Positions 17,133 through 24,713 of a DNA stretch of 64,000 nucleotides are shown piece by piece. The stretch comes from Rhizobiaceae bacterium (lineage in GTDB: Bacteria; Pseudomonadota; Alphaproteobacteria; Rhizobiales; Rhizobiaceae). Position 1 is the first letter of the stretch. Every line of letters starts with the position of its first letter. The position numbers and the translations under genes are program-made. The notes beneath the pieces are model-generated. The model ran no database searches and was not told the origin of the DNA. It worked only from the letters and a program-made list of their open reading frames with translations. The stretch is from assembly GCA_905339215.1 (NCBI GenBank), contig CAJPFN010000014.1, positions 248,001-312,000 of the forward strand, written 5' to 3'.

Positions 17133-18200
17133 CTAACCGAAGACGATCGCGTCTTCGGGTCTCCACTGGAGTTGGTATCTCGCCCTCGGCCGGTACTCCG
17201 GCATCCGGCCCTTGCCGAGATGGTGCTCAACCTCGAAGAGGTGGCCGTCGGCAGCCTCGAAGAAGAACATCACCGCCGAGCCCAGATACTCGCTGGTCAC
17301 GAAGGTGACTGGGATTCCCACGCCTTTGGCGGGCGCCGCTTCGTCGAGAACCGAGATGCGGTCGTAGCGGATGCCGTAGGCGGCGTCGCTGCTTTCGACG
17401 CGCTTGCCATAGGGCAGGTCGCCATAGGCGGTGGTAAAAGCCTCGCCGCGAAGCGCCCCAGACATGACGTTGTAGCGGTTGAGGAAGCGGGCGACGTTCG
17501 GATTGGCGGGCGAATTGAGGATCACGTCGGGAGCGGCGAATTGCGCGACCCTGCCATGGTCGAGGACGACGACGCGATCGCCCATGGCGAGAGCCTCGGT
17601 CTCGCTGCCGGTGACGTGCAGGAAGGTGACGCCCAGCCGTTCGCGGATGTGGCGCAGTTCATCGCGCATGCGCATGCGCAAATTGGCGTCGAGCGCACCG
17701 AGCGGCTCGTCGAGCAGGATCAGGCGCGGCTCGGTCACCAGGGTGCGGGCGAGCGCGACGCGCTGCCGCTGACCGCCGGAGATCTGACCCACGCCGCGAT
17801 CCTCAAGTCCGGCGAGACCGACCAGACGGACCATGTCCGTGACCCGGCGGCGGATTTCGTCCGCCGCGGGCGGGGTGTCCGCGTTGGCCAGGCCGAAGGC
17901 AACGTTGTCGTAGACAGTCAGATGCGGGAACAGGGCGAAATTCTGGAAGACGAAACCGATGCCGCGCTTGTGCGGCGCGAGATGCGTCACGTCTCGGCCG
18001 AACACCGTGACCCTGCCTGAGTCCGGCTTCTCGAAGCCGGCGATGGCGCGCAGAAGAGACGTCTTGCCGGAGCCGCTCGGACCAAGAAGCGACACGTACT
18101 CGTTGCCCTCGAGGACAAGCGACACGCCGTCGAGAGCCGTCACGTCACCGTAGCGTTTGGTGACGCCCGCGAGACTGATGTTCGAGATCGTCTCCGCCAT
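17133..18200 (-). CDS. ABC importer ATPase, PotA type, H-loop histidine replaced
   Basis: About 355 residues. Walker A GPSGSGKTS, Q-loop FQNFALFPHL, signature [15 protein letters not shown] and Walker B LILLDEPLGALD are intact. The switch segment, however, reads HVTGSETEALAMGD where canonical members have VTHDQEEAL: the H-loop histidine is Gly (codon GGC, near 17612). The C-terminal TOBE-like region is present. I take the ATG at 18200 (MAETISNIS); an alternative ATG lies at 18221. It is the first gene of the operon reaching 7894, which also encodes a canonical ATPase. A heterodimer of one catalytic and one degenerate site is therefore plausible. Confidence 0.9.
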   Translation of the reverse strand: MAETISNISLAGVTKRYGDVTALDGVSLVLEGNEYVSLLGPSGSGKTSLLRAIAGFEKPDSGRVTVFGRDVTHLAPHKRGIGFVFQNFALFPHLTVYDNVAFGLANADTPPAADEIRRRVTDMVRLVGLAGLEDRGVGQISGGQRQRVALARTLVTEPRLILLDEPLGALDANLRMRMRDELRHIRERLGVTFLHVTGSETEALAMGDRVVVLDHGRVAQFAAPDVILNSPANPNVARFLNRYNVMSGALRGEAFTTAYGDLPYGKRVESSDAAYGIRYDRISVLDEAAPAKGVGIPVTFVTSEYLGSAVMFFFEAADGHLFEVEHHLGKGRMPEYRPRARYQLQWRPEDAIVFG

Positions 18201-18672
18201 ACCGAACCTGAACCCACCCATTCGCCTGCGCTGCGGCAATTTTGACCTTCACGCTATCACCGGCGGGGCCGGTCGCGCTTTGCCTGCAGCGCATGAACTC
18301 TTGCCCAGCGATGTAATCAAAAATGTCTTTTGTATGCAACCTATTTTTTTACGACCGGGGATTACGCGGATTCCTAGGGGTAACTACCTCAAGAACAGCC
18401 AAGTGCATATGAAGCTTGCATTCATAATTCATTTTTTTGGCAGGTGTCGCGGTACGCTGCATGCCTCCACGTGGGACCGATCGCCACGCGAAGGGTTCCT
18501 TGGATGACACGCCCGTCTGCCCGCATTCTTGCGGGTCCTGTGCTGATCGTGCCGGGAAGGCTCGATATTGTAAAATTGAAAAATTTCACATTGGGTATTC
18601 GATACTCGAATACCTTTCGGTTGTCGCCGTGCGCCATACGCCGCGCCGGTGCAAGAGGCGGATGCGGCGATG
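18201..18672 (-). promoter_or_regulatory. AT-rich regulatory region upstream of the 11-gene importer operon
   Basis: 472 bases without a credible gene, markedly more AT-rich than the surroundings. It separates the GntR gene (ends 18673) from the importer operon (starts 18200), both on the - strand, and so probably carries the operon promoter. It contains TTGTATGCAA at 18330-18339, which resembles the TTGTATACAA-type sites of FCD GntR proteins, and a perfect 8-bp inverted repeat at 18594-18614. TACAAT at about 18571-18576 (- strand) could be a -10 element, but no good -35 is spaced from it. Confidence 0.5.
18594..18614. promoter_or_regulatory. Inverted repeat, candidate GntR operator
   Basis: GGTATTCG-ATACT-CGAATACC: two perfect 8-base arms with a 5-base spacer. 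It lies 59 bases beyond the end of the GntR gene and upstream of the importer operon. Symmetry and location fit a dimeric winged-helix regulator site. Confidence 0.5.
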
Positions 18673-19668
18673 TCAGTTCTGCTGCGTCGGCGTGAGGTAG
18701 GGCGCTATGAGGCTGGATTCGCTGACAATCGCGACGATCTTCAGGCGCGCGACGGAGCGTTCGGCCATCATGTCGAGATAGCGGGCGAGCAGTTCTGCGG
18801 CCGGGGCGATCTGCTTCTGTGCCAGAAGCCCGAACAGGCTCGCGTAGTCCCGGATGGCGATGCGGTCGCGCGGCAGGCCGAGGCGAGTCAGTGCCCGGTT
18901 GGCGGCGATCAGCGGCATGCTGTTGCGGGCAATCGCGTCGACCAGTTCGGGATTCGGCGCGCGGGCGATGCAGGACTCCATCAGCACCTGATCAAGCGTC
19001 TCCGCCTCGAGATCTTCGCCCTCGGCCTCCAGCGAGCGAAGCACGCGGTCGACCTCCACGTAGTCGATATGCGGTTCGGCCATGCGCAGCGCCGCCGGTT
19101 CGAGGATGGCGCGGATGGCGAACAGGTTGCGCACCGACGCGGCCGTCAGCGGCCCTGCGATCCAGTGGGAACTTTGGTTCTTGCGGATCAAACCGCTCTC
19201 GTGCAGGCGGCTGAGCACGTCTCGCACGACCGTCCGGCTGACGCCGAGATGGGCGCCGAGTTCGGTCTCGATGATGCGGAACTCGCCGAAGATCAGACAC
19301 GACGCCACGGCGTCCTCGACGGCGTCGTAGACCATCTCCCAGGTGCCGCGGTTCTGCAGCGCCTCGTCGATCTCGCCCGAGATCTGCAAGTCGAGTTCGC
19401 GGATGTCGCGGCGCAGGGGTTCCACTGCCTCACCGTCGGGGGCGACGAGATAGCCCCGCCCGGGGAAGCGCCGGACCAGGCGCTCCTTTTCCAGGATGCG
19501 CAGTGCCGCCTGTACGGGCGCCCGGCTCGACTGGGTCAGGCTGGCGATCGGACCCTCGAGCAGGACGAAGCCCGGCGGTAGCCGGCCGTTGAGGATATTG
19601 TTGCGGATCACGCTGCTGATCAGCTCGTATCGCCGCGGCATCGTGAACTTGTCGGCGGGGCGGATCAT
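18673..19668 (-). CDS. GntR/FCD-type regulator with two winged-helix domains
   Basis: A 331-residue regulator. Residues 12-76 form a GntR winged helix (RYELISSVIRNNILNGRLPP... RILEKERLVRRFPGRGYLV). A second GntR-like winged helix lies at about residues 110-172 (FGEFRIIETELGAHLGVSRT, VVRDVLSRLHESGLIRK). An FCD-like all-helical effector domain (RNLFAIRAILEPAALRMAEP onward) ends the protein. Usual FCD regulators have one winged helix and about 220-250 residues. The ATG at 19668 overlaps the stop of the binding-protein paralogue (ATGA). It probably controls the importer operon downstream through sites in 18201-18672 (inference). Confidence 0.88.
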   Translation of the reverse strand: MIRPADKFTMPRRYELISSVIRNNILNGRLPPGFVLLEGPIASLTQSSRAPVQAALRILEKERLVRRFPGRGYLVAPDGEAVEPLRRDIRELDLQISGEIDEALQNRGTWEMVYDAVEDAVASCLIFGEFRIIETELGAHLGVSRTVVRDVLSRLHESGLIRKNQSSHWIAGPLTAASVRNLFAIRAILEPAALRMAEPHIDYVEVDRVLRSLEAEGEDLEAETLDQVLMESCIARAPNPELVDAIARNSMPLIAANRALTRLGLPRDRIAIRDYASLFGLLAQKQIAPAAELLARYLDMMAERSVARLKIVAIVSESSLIAPYLTPTQQN

Positions 19669-20915
19669 GAGGCGTCGGCCCTGACGCGCGCCACGAAGCG
19701 GCTCCAGGCGCGGACGGCGTAGTTGTGCTCGTCCATGACCGTGTTCCACACGGCGATGCGGTTGGCGCGATCCCAGTAGGAACCGCCGGCCCGGCGGGAG
19801 CCGGAGCGTACGGCGGTCTCGCCGTCCGGACCGGGAAGGTCGCGGGTCGTCTCCTCTCCGCCGTACCAGTAGGCCCACTCGTCGTCGGCGAGTGCGTGGC
19901 GCACCGTCCCAGCAACGGACATGTAGTAGCCTTGCCGCGCCATCACCGCTCCCGGCCGGCCCGAGAGCCACCAGTTCATGTACTCGTATGCCATGTCCTG
20001 GACGCGGCTGCCGACGTGATGCGCCATGCTGATGCCGCCGTGCCAGGCCCGGTAGCCCTCGACGGGAACCGATTCGACGAAGCGGCGGTCAGCCTCGCCC
20101 AATCCCCAGTAGGCGGGCGACCACATGCTCTGGACCGAGGTGCGTCCGTCCACCACGAGGCGCCGTGCCTCGTCCGCGTCGCGCCAGACCGCGCGGAAGT
20201 AACCCTGCTGCCGCTTCTCCTCGAGCAGGCCCATCAGGGCGTCGATCTCGTCGACGTCGAGATTGCCGATGTCGCGGAAGGTGATCGCGCCCAACGCCTC
20301 GGCCGCGAGCGCGGCGTCGAAAATGCCGATCGCCGGTTCGTCGACGAGCGCGATCCTGCCCCTGGCGCGCGGATCGAGAAGCCATGCCCAGCTTTCGCGG
20401 TTGCGGTTGCCTGTGCCGAAGACGCCGACGTCGTAGCCGAAGGAATCGAGGTTGTGCACCGTCGGCAGCATCGAGATGTAGCGGCTCGGATCCGAGCCGA
20501 GGGAGCCGCCCGGCTGGACATAGAGCTTTTTCACGGGCGCATCGCCGTGACCCTGCCAGCCGTGGCGGCTGATGCGGCCGCGTTTGGTCAGGTCGCTGAC
20601 CTCGTCCCACTTGTCGAGGCGCTGCGTGTCGAGCGGCTGCAGGGCACCCCAGAACCAGACGATGTCGAGGTTGTGGAAGCACTGGTCGTAGAGGTCGTAG
20701 GCGCCGGGTTCCAGCGCCGCCTTGCGCTGGCAGGCGATGAAATCGAGCACCTCGTATTCGACCTTGAATCCGAGGTCGGCCTCGGCGAGCTCAACGATCG
20801 GGTCGATGATGGTGATCGAAGTCCCCAGCACGCGCAGCGTCGGCGGCCGGATGACGGCCGGCGATGCCGGAGATTGCGGATGCCGCGGACTCATTGGCAG
20901 AGACAGATAGAGCAT
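19665..20915 (-). CDS. Solute-binding-protein paralogue without signal peptide
   Basis: A 416-residue PotD/spermidine-putrescine-type binding fold (LRVLGTSITIIDPIVELAEA, LPTVHNLDSFGYDVGVFG, GRTSVQSMWSPAYWGLGEA, WWLSGRPGAVMARQGYY). It resembles the exported binding protein at 12637-13881 over its length, most clearly at the C-terminus. The N-terminus MLYLSLPMSPRHPQSPASPA has no Tat or Sec signal, and the AraC gene ends only 29 bases upstream, leaving no room for one. No clear ribosome site is seen, so the exact start is uncertain. It is coupled by ATGA to the GntR gene. A cytosolic ligand sensor or co-regulator is an attractive reading; an export-defective copy is the alternative. Confidence 0.82.
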   Translation of the reverse strand: MLYLSLPMSPRHPQSPASPAVIRPPTLRVLGTSITIIDPIVELAEADLGFKVEYEVLDFIACQRKAALEPGAYDLYDQCFHNLDIVWFWGALQPLDTQRLDKWDEVSDLTKRGRISRHGWQGHGDAPVKKLYVQPGGSLGSDPSRYISMLPTVHNLDSFGYDVGVFGTGNRNRESWAWLLDPRARGRIALVDEPAIGIFDAALAAEALGAITFRDIGNLDVDEIDALMGLLEEKRQQGYFRAVWRDADEARRLVVDGRTSVQSMWSPAYWGLGEADRRFVESVPVEGYRAWHGGISMAHHVGSRVQDMAYEYMNWWLSGRPGAVMARQGYYMSVAGTVRHALADDEWAYWYGGEETTRDLPGPDGETAVRSGSRRAGGSYWDRANRIAVWNTVMDEHNYAVRAWSRFVARVRADAS

Positions 20916-20944
20916 TTCGATGGCCGAGCGAAAGGGGCTGCCGG

Positions 20945-21814
20945 TCAGGGCCAGTCGGCGAAGCTCGCGGCGGGAACGTGCGTTGCCTCGGCTTGCGCCG
21001 TGGAGACCAGCTTGCGGTAGCGGCCCGGGGCCATCCCGGTCATCCTGCGGAAGAAGTTGGAGAAATGCGCCGGATCGCCGAAACCGAGGGCGTGGCCGAG
21101 CTGCTCGATGGTCAGGGCCGAGCGCTCAAGCCGGATTGCCGCCTCGTGCGCCAGCCGCTCGGACACCAGCGCCTTCGGCGATTTGCCGATACCGGTGGTA
21201 CAGATGGCATGCAGCCGGTCGGGAGAGATGCGCAGCGCGTCGGCATACTGCGCGATCGTCCAGTGGCTGCGGAAATTCATCTCGACCAGCTGACGGAAGC
21301 GCTGCAGCAGCGCCGAACGCTCGCCGCTTGCCGGCGGCGGCGGGGTCTCGCCGCCGGAGGCGCGGAGCAGCGCGACCAGCACGATCCGTACGAGGGCCGA
21401 GACGAGGAGCGGCGAGCCCTGCTGCGGCTGCCGCAGCTCGGCGTGAATGCCCGCCACGCACCTTTCGATGATGCCCGCCTGGTCGGCGTGGCCGGCCAGC
21501 GAGAGCACGAAGTCGCGATCGACGATGTAGCCGAGGCTCGCCGATTCCGCCTGGTCTCCGATCGCTGCGACGATGATCTGGTTCTCGGCCCAGGCGCGGT
21601 AGCCGGCGGCACCGGCCTCGATTCGCAACCTTCCGACGCGAAGGCTGCCGAGCCACATGACGGCCGGGCCAGTAATGGCGTGACGCTCGCCGTCCACCTC
21701 GGCCTCTCCATTGCCGTCGGAGAGCAGGACGAGTTGGCGGGACGGCGATTGTCCCGGCCGGTTGAAGGACCAGAAGCGGGGCTGGAGGCTGCTTTCTATG
21801 CGTTCGACGTTCAT
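20945..21814 (-). CDS. AraC-family transcriptional regulator
   Basis: About 289 residues from the ATG at 21814 (MNVERIESSL). The N-terminal half is a cupin-like sensor; the C-terminal domain has two HTH units (WTIAQYADALRISPDRLHAI and TIEQLGHALGFGDPAHFSNF) and FRRMTGMAPGRYRKL. The frame is open upstream to 22063 but overlaps the divergent dehydrogenase gene, so the shorter form is preferred. It is first of a three-gene - strand set (AraC, signal-less binding protein, GntR) and divergent from the aldehyde dehydrogenase/Liv importer genes; it may control either. Confidence 0.85.
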   Translation of the reverse strand: MNVERIESSLQPRFWSFNRPGQSPSRQLVLLSDGNGEAEVDGERHAITGPAVMWLGSLRVGRLRIEAGAAGYRAWAENQIIVAAIGDQAESASLGYIVDRDFVLSLAGHADQAGIIERCVAGIHAELRQPQQGSPLLVSALVRIVLVALLRASGGETPPPPASGERSALLQRFRQLVEMNFRSHWTIAQYADALRISPDRLHAICTTGIGKSPKALVSERLAHEAAIRLERSALTIEQLGHALGFGDPAHFSNFFRRMTGMAPGRYRKLVSTAQAEATHVPAASFADWP

Positions 21815-21854
21815 CGCTTCGGGCGGCAGGTCAGGGGTACGGACGCGCTCATAC

Positions 21855-21885
21855 CAGAAATCTGCAATAGATAGCCAGATTTCTG
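21855..21885. promoter_or_regulatory. Perfect 10-bp inverted repeat in a divergent promoter region
   Basis: CAGAAATCTG and CAGATTTCTG with an 11-base spacer. The arm centres are 21 bp apart, two helical turns, in an AT-richer patch between the AraC start (21814, -) and the dehydrogenase start (21986, +). A good operator candidate for a dimeric regulator. Confidence 0.55.
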
Positions 21886-21937
21886 AATTTCCTCGGCGCC
21901 TGCACTGTAGTCTTCTAGGAGCAACAAAGACGACCGG

Positions 21938-21956
21938 GCTCGACAACCGGTCGAGC
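21938..21956 (+). other. Short stem-loop in the leader of the dehydrogenase gene
   Basis: GCTCGAC / GTCGAGC with a 5-base loop, about 15 bases before the GGGAGGA ribosome site of the gene at 21986. It may affect translation; function is not shown. Confidence 0.25.
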
Positions 21957-21985
21957 GGGGGCAGGCCCCGAAAGGGAGGAAGACG

Positions 21986-23380
21986 TTGAACGATACGGCG
22001 CGCGCCGCGATCGCCTTCGCTGCTGGGGAACCGATCCCCGCCACGGCGGCGGACGCGCGCCACATCGCCAATCTCGCGGCCTCCGCCTTTCCCGCATGGT
22101 CGGCGACGTCGCCGTCCGCGCGTCGGGAAATTCTCGGCCGCGCCGCCGATCTACTGGCCGGCCGCGGGGAGGACTTCGCCCGCGTCATCGCCGAGGAGAC
22201 AGGGGGCACCCGCGCCTGGAGCGATCTCAACGTTCGCCTCGCCGTGGCCAATCTCCGCGAGGCGGCGGCGCTGACGACGCAGGTCGGCGGCGAGGTGATC
22301 CCGGCCGACCGGCCCGGTTCGCTCGCCTTCGCGCTGCGCCAACCCTGCGGTGTCGTCCTGTCGATCGCACCGTGGAACGCCCCCATCGTACTGGCGGTGC
22401 GAGCGATCGCGACACCGCTCTGCTGCGGCAACACCGTCGTCTTCAAGGCCTCCGAGCTCTGTCCGCTCACCCACCAGATGGTCGTCGACACTTTTGCCGA
22501 AGCCGGTCTTCCGGCCGGCGCGCTCGGCATCGTCCACAATGCCGAGGAGCACGTTCAGGAGATCGTCGAGGCGCTGATCGCCCACCCGGCGGTGCGGCGC
22601 GTCAACTTCACCGGATCGACGCGATCGGGACGCGTCATCGCCGAACTCTGCGCCCGACACCTGAAGCGCAGCCTTCTCGAACTCGGCGGCAAGGCGCCGA
22701 TGATCGTGCTCGACGACGCCGACCTCGACGAGGCGGTGAAGGCGGCCTGCTATGGCGCCTTCTTCCACCAGGGACAGATTTGCATGTCGACGGAGCGGCT
22801 GATTGTCCACGAGGACATTGCCGACGAATTCGTGCAGCGGCTGCGCGCCGCAGCCGAGCGATTAACAGCAGGCGATCCGGGACGCGGCGACCATAGGATC
22901 GGCCGCATGATCAGCGCGCAGGCGGCGGCACGGGTCAAGACGATGGTCGACGACGCCGTCGTGCGCGGGGCGAAGATCGTCGCCGGTGGCCGCCAGCAGG
23001 GCGCATACCTCGACGCCACCGTGCTGGACGGCGTCTCGCCGGGCATGCGCATCTACTACGACGAGACGTTCGGCCCCGTGGCGAGCGTGATCCGCTTTTC
23101 CGACATCGATGAAGCCGTCTCTATCGCCAACGACACCGAGTACGGGCTGGCGGCCGCCGTGTTCGGCCGCGACGCCATGCGCGCGCTCGACGTGGCCCGG
23201 CGGCTGGAGACCGGGATCTGCCACATCAACGCGGCGACCATCCACGACGAGCCGCAGATGCCGCTGGGCGGCATGAAATCGTCCGGCTACGGCCGCTTCG
23301 GCGGCAAGGCCGGCATCGAGGAATTCACCGAACTGAGGTGGATAACGATCCAGAACGGGAAACTCGACTACCCGATCTGA
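21986..23380 (+). CDS. Aldehyde dehydrogenase (vanillin/benzaldehyde dehydrogenase-like)
   Basis: A 464-residue NAD(P)-dependent aldehyde dehydrogenase. The nucleotide-binding block SIAPWNAPIVLAVRAIATPL, FTGSTRSGR, the catalytic Glu in LELGGKAP (E232) and catalytic Cys in GQICMSTERL (C266) are all present, as is the C-terminal GGMKSSGYGRFGG. The start codon is TTG: GGGAGGA stands 5 bases upstream and no in-frame ATG with a ribosome site is near. It is the first gene of a + strand unit running through the Liv-type importer to a second aldehyde dehydrogenase, so the imported compound probably yields an aldehyde. Confidence 0.92.
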   Translation: MNDTARAAIAFAAGEPIPATAADARHIANLAASAFPAWSATSPSARREILGRAADLLAGRGEDFARVIAEETGGTRAWSDLNVRLAVANLREAAALTTQVGGEVIPADRPGSLAFALRQPCGVVLSIAPWNAPIVLAVRAIATPLCCGNTVVFKASELCPLTHQMVVDTFAEAGLPAGALGIVHNAEEHVQEIVEALIAHPAVRRVNFTGSTRSGRVIAELCARHLKRSLLELGGKAPMIVLDDADLDEAVKAACYGAFFHQGQICMSTERLIVHEDIADEFVQRLRAAAERLTAGDPGRGDHRIGRMISAQAAARVKTMVDDAVVRGAKIVAGGRQQGAYLDATVLDGVSPGMRIYYDETFGPVASVIRFSDIDEAVSIANDTEYGLAAAVFGRDAMRALDVARRLETGICHINAATIHDEPQMPLGGMKSSGYGRFGGKAGIEEFTELRWITIQNGKLDYPI

Positions 23381-23387
23381 ACGCAAA

Positions 23388-23409
23388 GGCGCGGCAAGGA
23401 GGCCGCGCC
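23388..23409 (+). other. Intercistronic stem-loop before binding-protein gene
   Basis: GGCGCGGC / GCCGCGCC, an 8-bp stem with a 6-base loop, just after the dehydrogenase stop and 24 bases before the binding-protein start. No T-run is present; processing or mRNA stabilisation is more likely than full termination. Confidence 0.4.
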
Positions 23410-23432
23410 GACGACAACCAAGGGAGGAAGAC

Positions 23433-24635
23433 ATGATCAGACGAACCCTACTCGCACTGGCAGCGAGCGCCGCCGTCGCCGGACTTCTGCCGGGCGCCGC
23501 ATTGGCGCAGGAAGCGCTGAAGATCGGCGCCAGCGCTCCGAAATCGGGACCGCTCGCCGGCGGTGCCGCGGTCAGTCACTGGCCCGCCATCCAGCTGTGG
23601 GTGCACGACGTCAACGAGCGCGGCGGCATCGACGTCGGCGGCACCAAGCGCAAGGTCGAGGTGATCGAGCTCGACGACCAGACCAACGGCGAGACGGCGA
23701 TCAAGAACATCCAGCGGCTGGCGACCGTCGACAAGGTCGACTTCCTCGTGGCACCCTATTCGACGGGCCTCAACATCGCGGCAGCGCCGGTGATCGCCCA
23801 GCACGGCTATCCGCAGCTGGCCGCGACCGCCGTCGGCGATGGCTTCGAGGCGCTGGCCGCGCGCTGGCCGAACTCGTTCTGGCTGCTCGGCTCGTCCAAG
23901 GCGTTCGCCGAGGATCTGGCGGGCGTGCTGAAGGGCATGAAGGACGCCGGCACGATCGGCAACAAGGTCGCCGTGGTCAACGTCGCCGACGCGTTCGGCA
24001 TCGAACTCGCCAACGCCGGCAAGCCGGCGCTGCAGGCCGCGGGCTTCGACATCGTCTACGAGACATCCTACCCGCTGCAGCAGCAGGACTTCGCGCCGAT
24101 CATCGCCGCCGCGCAGGCCGCTGCCCCCGACGCCTTCGTCGCCTTCTCATATCCCGGCGACACGTTCGGGCTGTCCGCACAGGCCAAGATCGCGGATCTG
24201 AAGGTGAAAGCCTTCTATGTCGGCGTGGCGACCGCCTTCCCCGCCTACCTGAAGGCGAACGGCGCGGCGGCCGAGGGCGTGCTCGGCGCCGGTGCGATCA
24301 ACCCCGAAGCGCCCGGCATGGCGGAATGGCGCGAGCGCCACGCCAAGGTGACCGGTTCCGAGCCCGACTACTGGGCTTCGGCGATGACCTATGCCAGCCT
24401 CGAGATGCTCGAGCAGGCGATCACCGCCGCCGGCTCGACCGACAAGGCCGCCGTCATCGACAAGCTGAAGACCACGACCTTCAAGACGGTCATGGGCGAG
24501 ATGTCGCTTGCCGGTAACGTCAACCAGAAGTTCTGGACCGTCGGCCAGTGGCAGGGCGGCAAATACTACGGCGTCGCCGCAGAGGGCTTCGAGGACGTCA
24601 AGGCGCCGGTCGCCAAGGAAGGCTGGGGCAACTAG
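23433..24635 (+). CDS. Branched-chain-amino-acid-type ABC substrate-binding protein (LivJ-like)
   Basis: A 400-residue periplasmic type-I binding protein. A Sec signal (MIRRTLLALAASAAVAGLLP, cleavage near ALA-QE) is followed by KIGASAPKSGPLAGGAAVSH and a conserved Liv-type two-lobe fold. GGGAGGAAGAC precedes the ATG. It is followed by LivH, LivM, LivG and LivF homologues. Binding proteins of this branch often take aromatic acids or amides instead of leucine; the two flanking aldehyde dehydrogenases favour an aromatic or aldehyde-yielding ligand (inference). Confidence 0.92.
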   Translation: MIRRTLLALAASAAVAGLLPGAALAQEALKIGASAPKSGPLAGGAAVSHWPAIQLWVHDVNERGGIDVGGTKRKVEVIELDDQTNGETAIKNIQRLATVDKVDFLVAPYSTGLNIAAAPVIAQHGYPQLAATAVGDGFEALAARWPNSFWLLGSSKAFAEDLAGVLKGMKDAGTIGNKVAVVNVADAFGIELANAGKPALQAAGFDIVYETSYPLQQQDFAPIIAAAQAAAPDAFVAFSYPGDTFGLSAQAKIADLKVKAFYVGVATAFPAYLKANGAAAEGVLGAGAINPEAPGMAEWRERHAKVTGSEPDYWASAMTYASLEMLEQAITAAGSTDKAAVIDKLKTTTFKTVMGEMSLAGNVNQKFWTVGQWQGGKYYGVAAEGFEDVKAPVAKEGWGN

Positions 24636-24655
24636 CGTTTTCCGGATTAGAATGA

Positions 24656-24686
24656 GAGCGCGGCGGGATCACGGCCCGCCGCGCTC
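24656..24686 (+). terminator. Strong intercistronic stem-loop after binding-protein gene
   Basis: A perfect 12-bp stem (GAGCGCGGCGGG / CCCGCCGCGCTC) with a 7-base loop, 20 bases after the binding-protein stop and before the LivH gene. The lack of a T-run suggests partial termination or 3'-end protection that keeps the binding protein in excess. Confidence 0.6.
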
Positions 24687-24713
24687 CGGTTCACGCAGCG
24701 GTACAGGAGTCAT

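Noticed and set aside
15524-17308. 594-codon + strand frame
   Set aside because: Antisense to two well-supported permease genes; rich in Arg, Glu, Asp and His with no recognisable fold.
18157-18700. Short open frames in the AT-rich gap
   Set aside because: Several overlapping frames of 60-116 codons on both strands, no ribosome sites and no protein-like composition.
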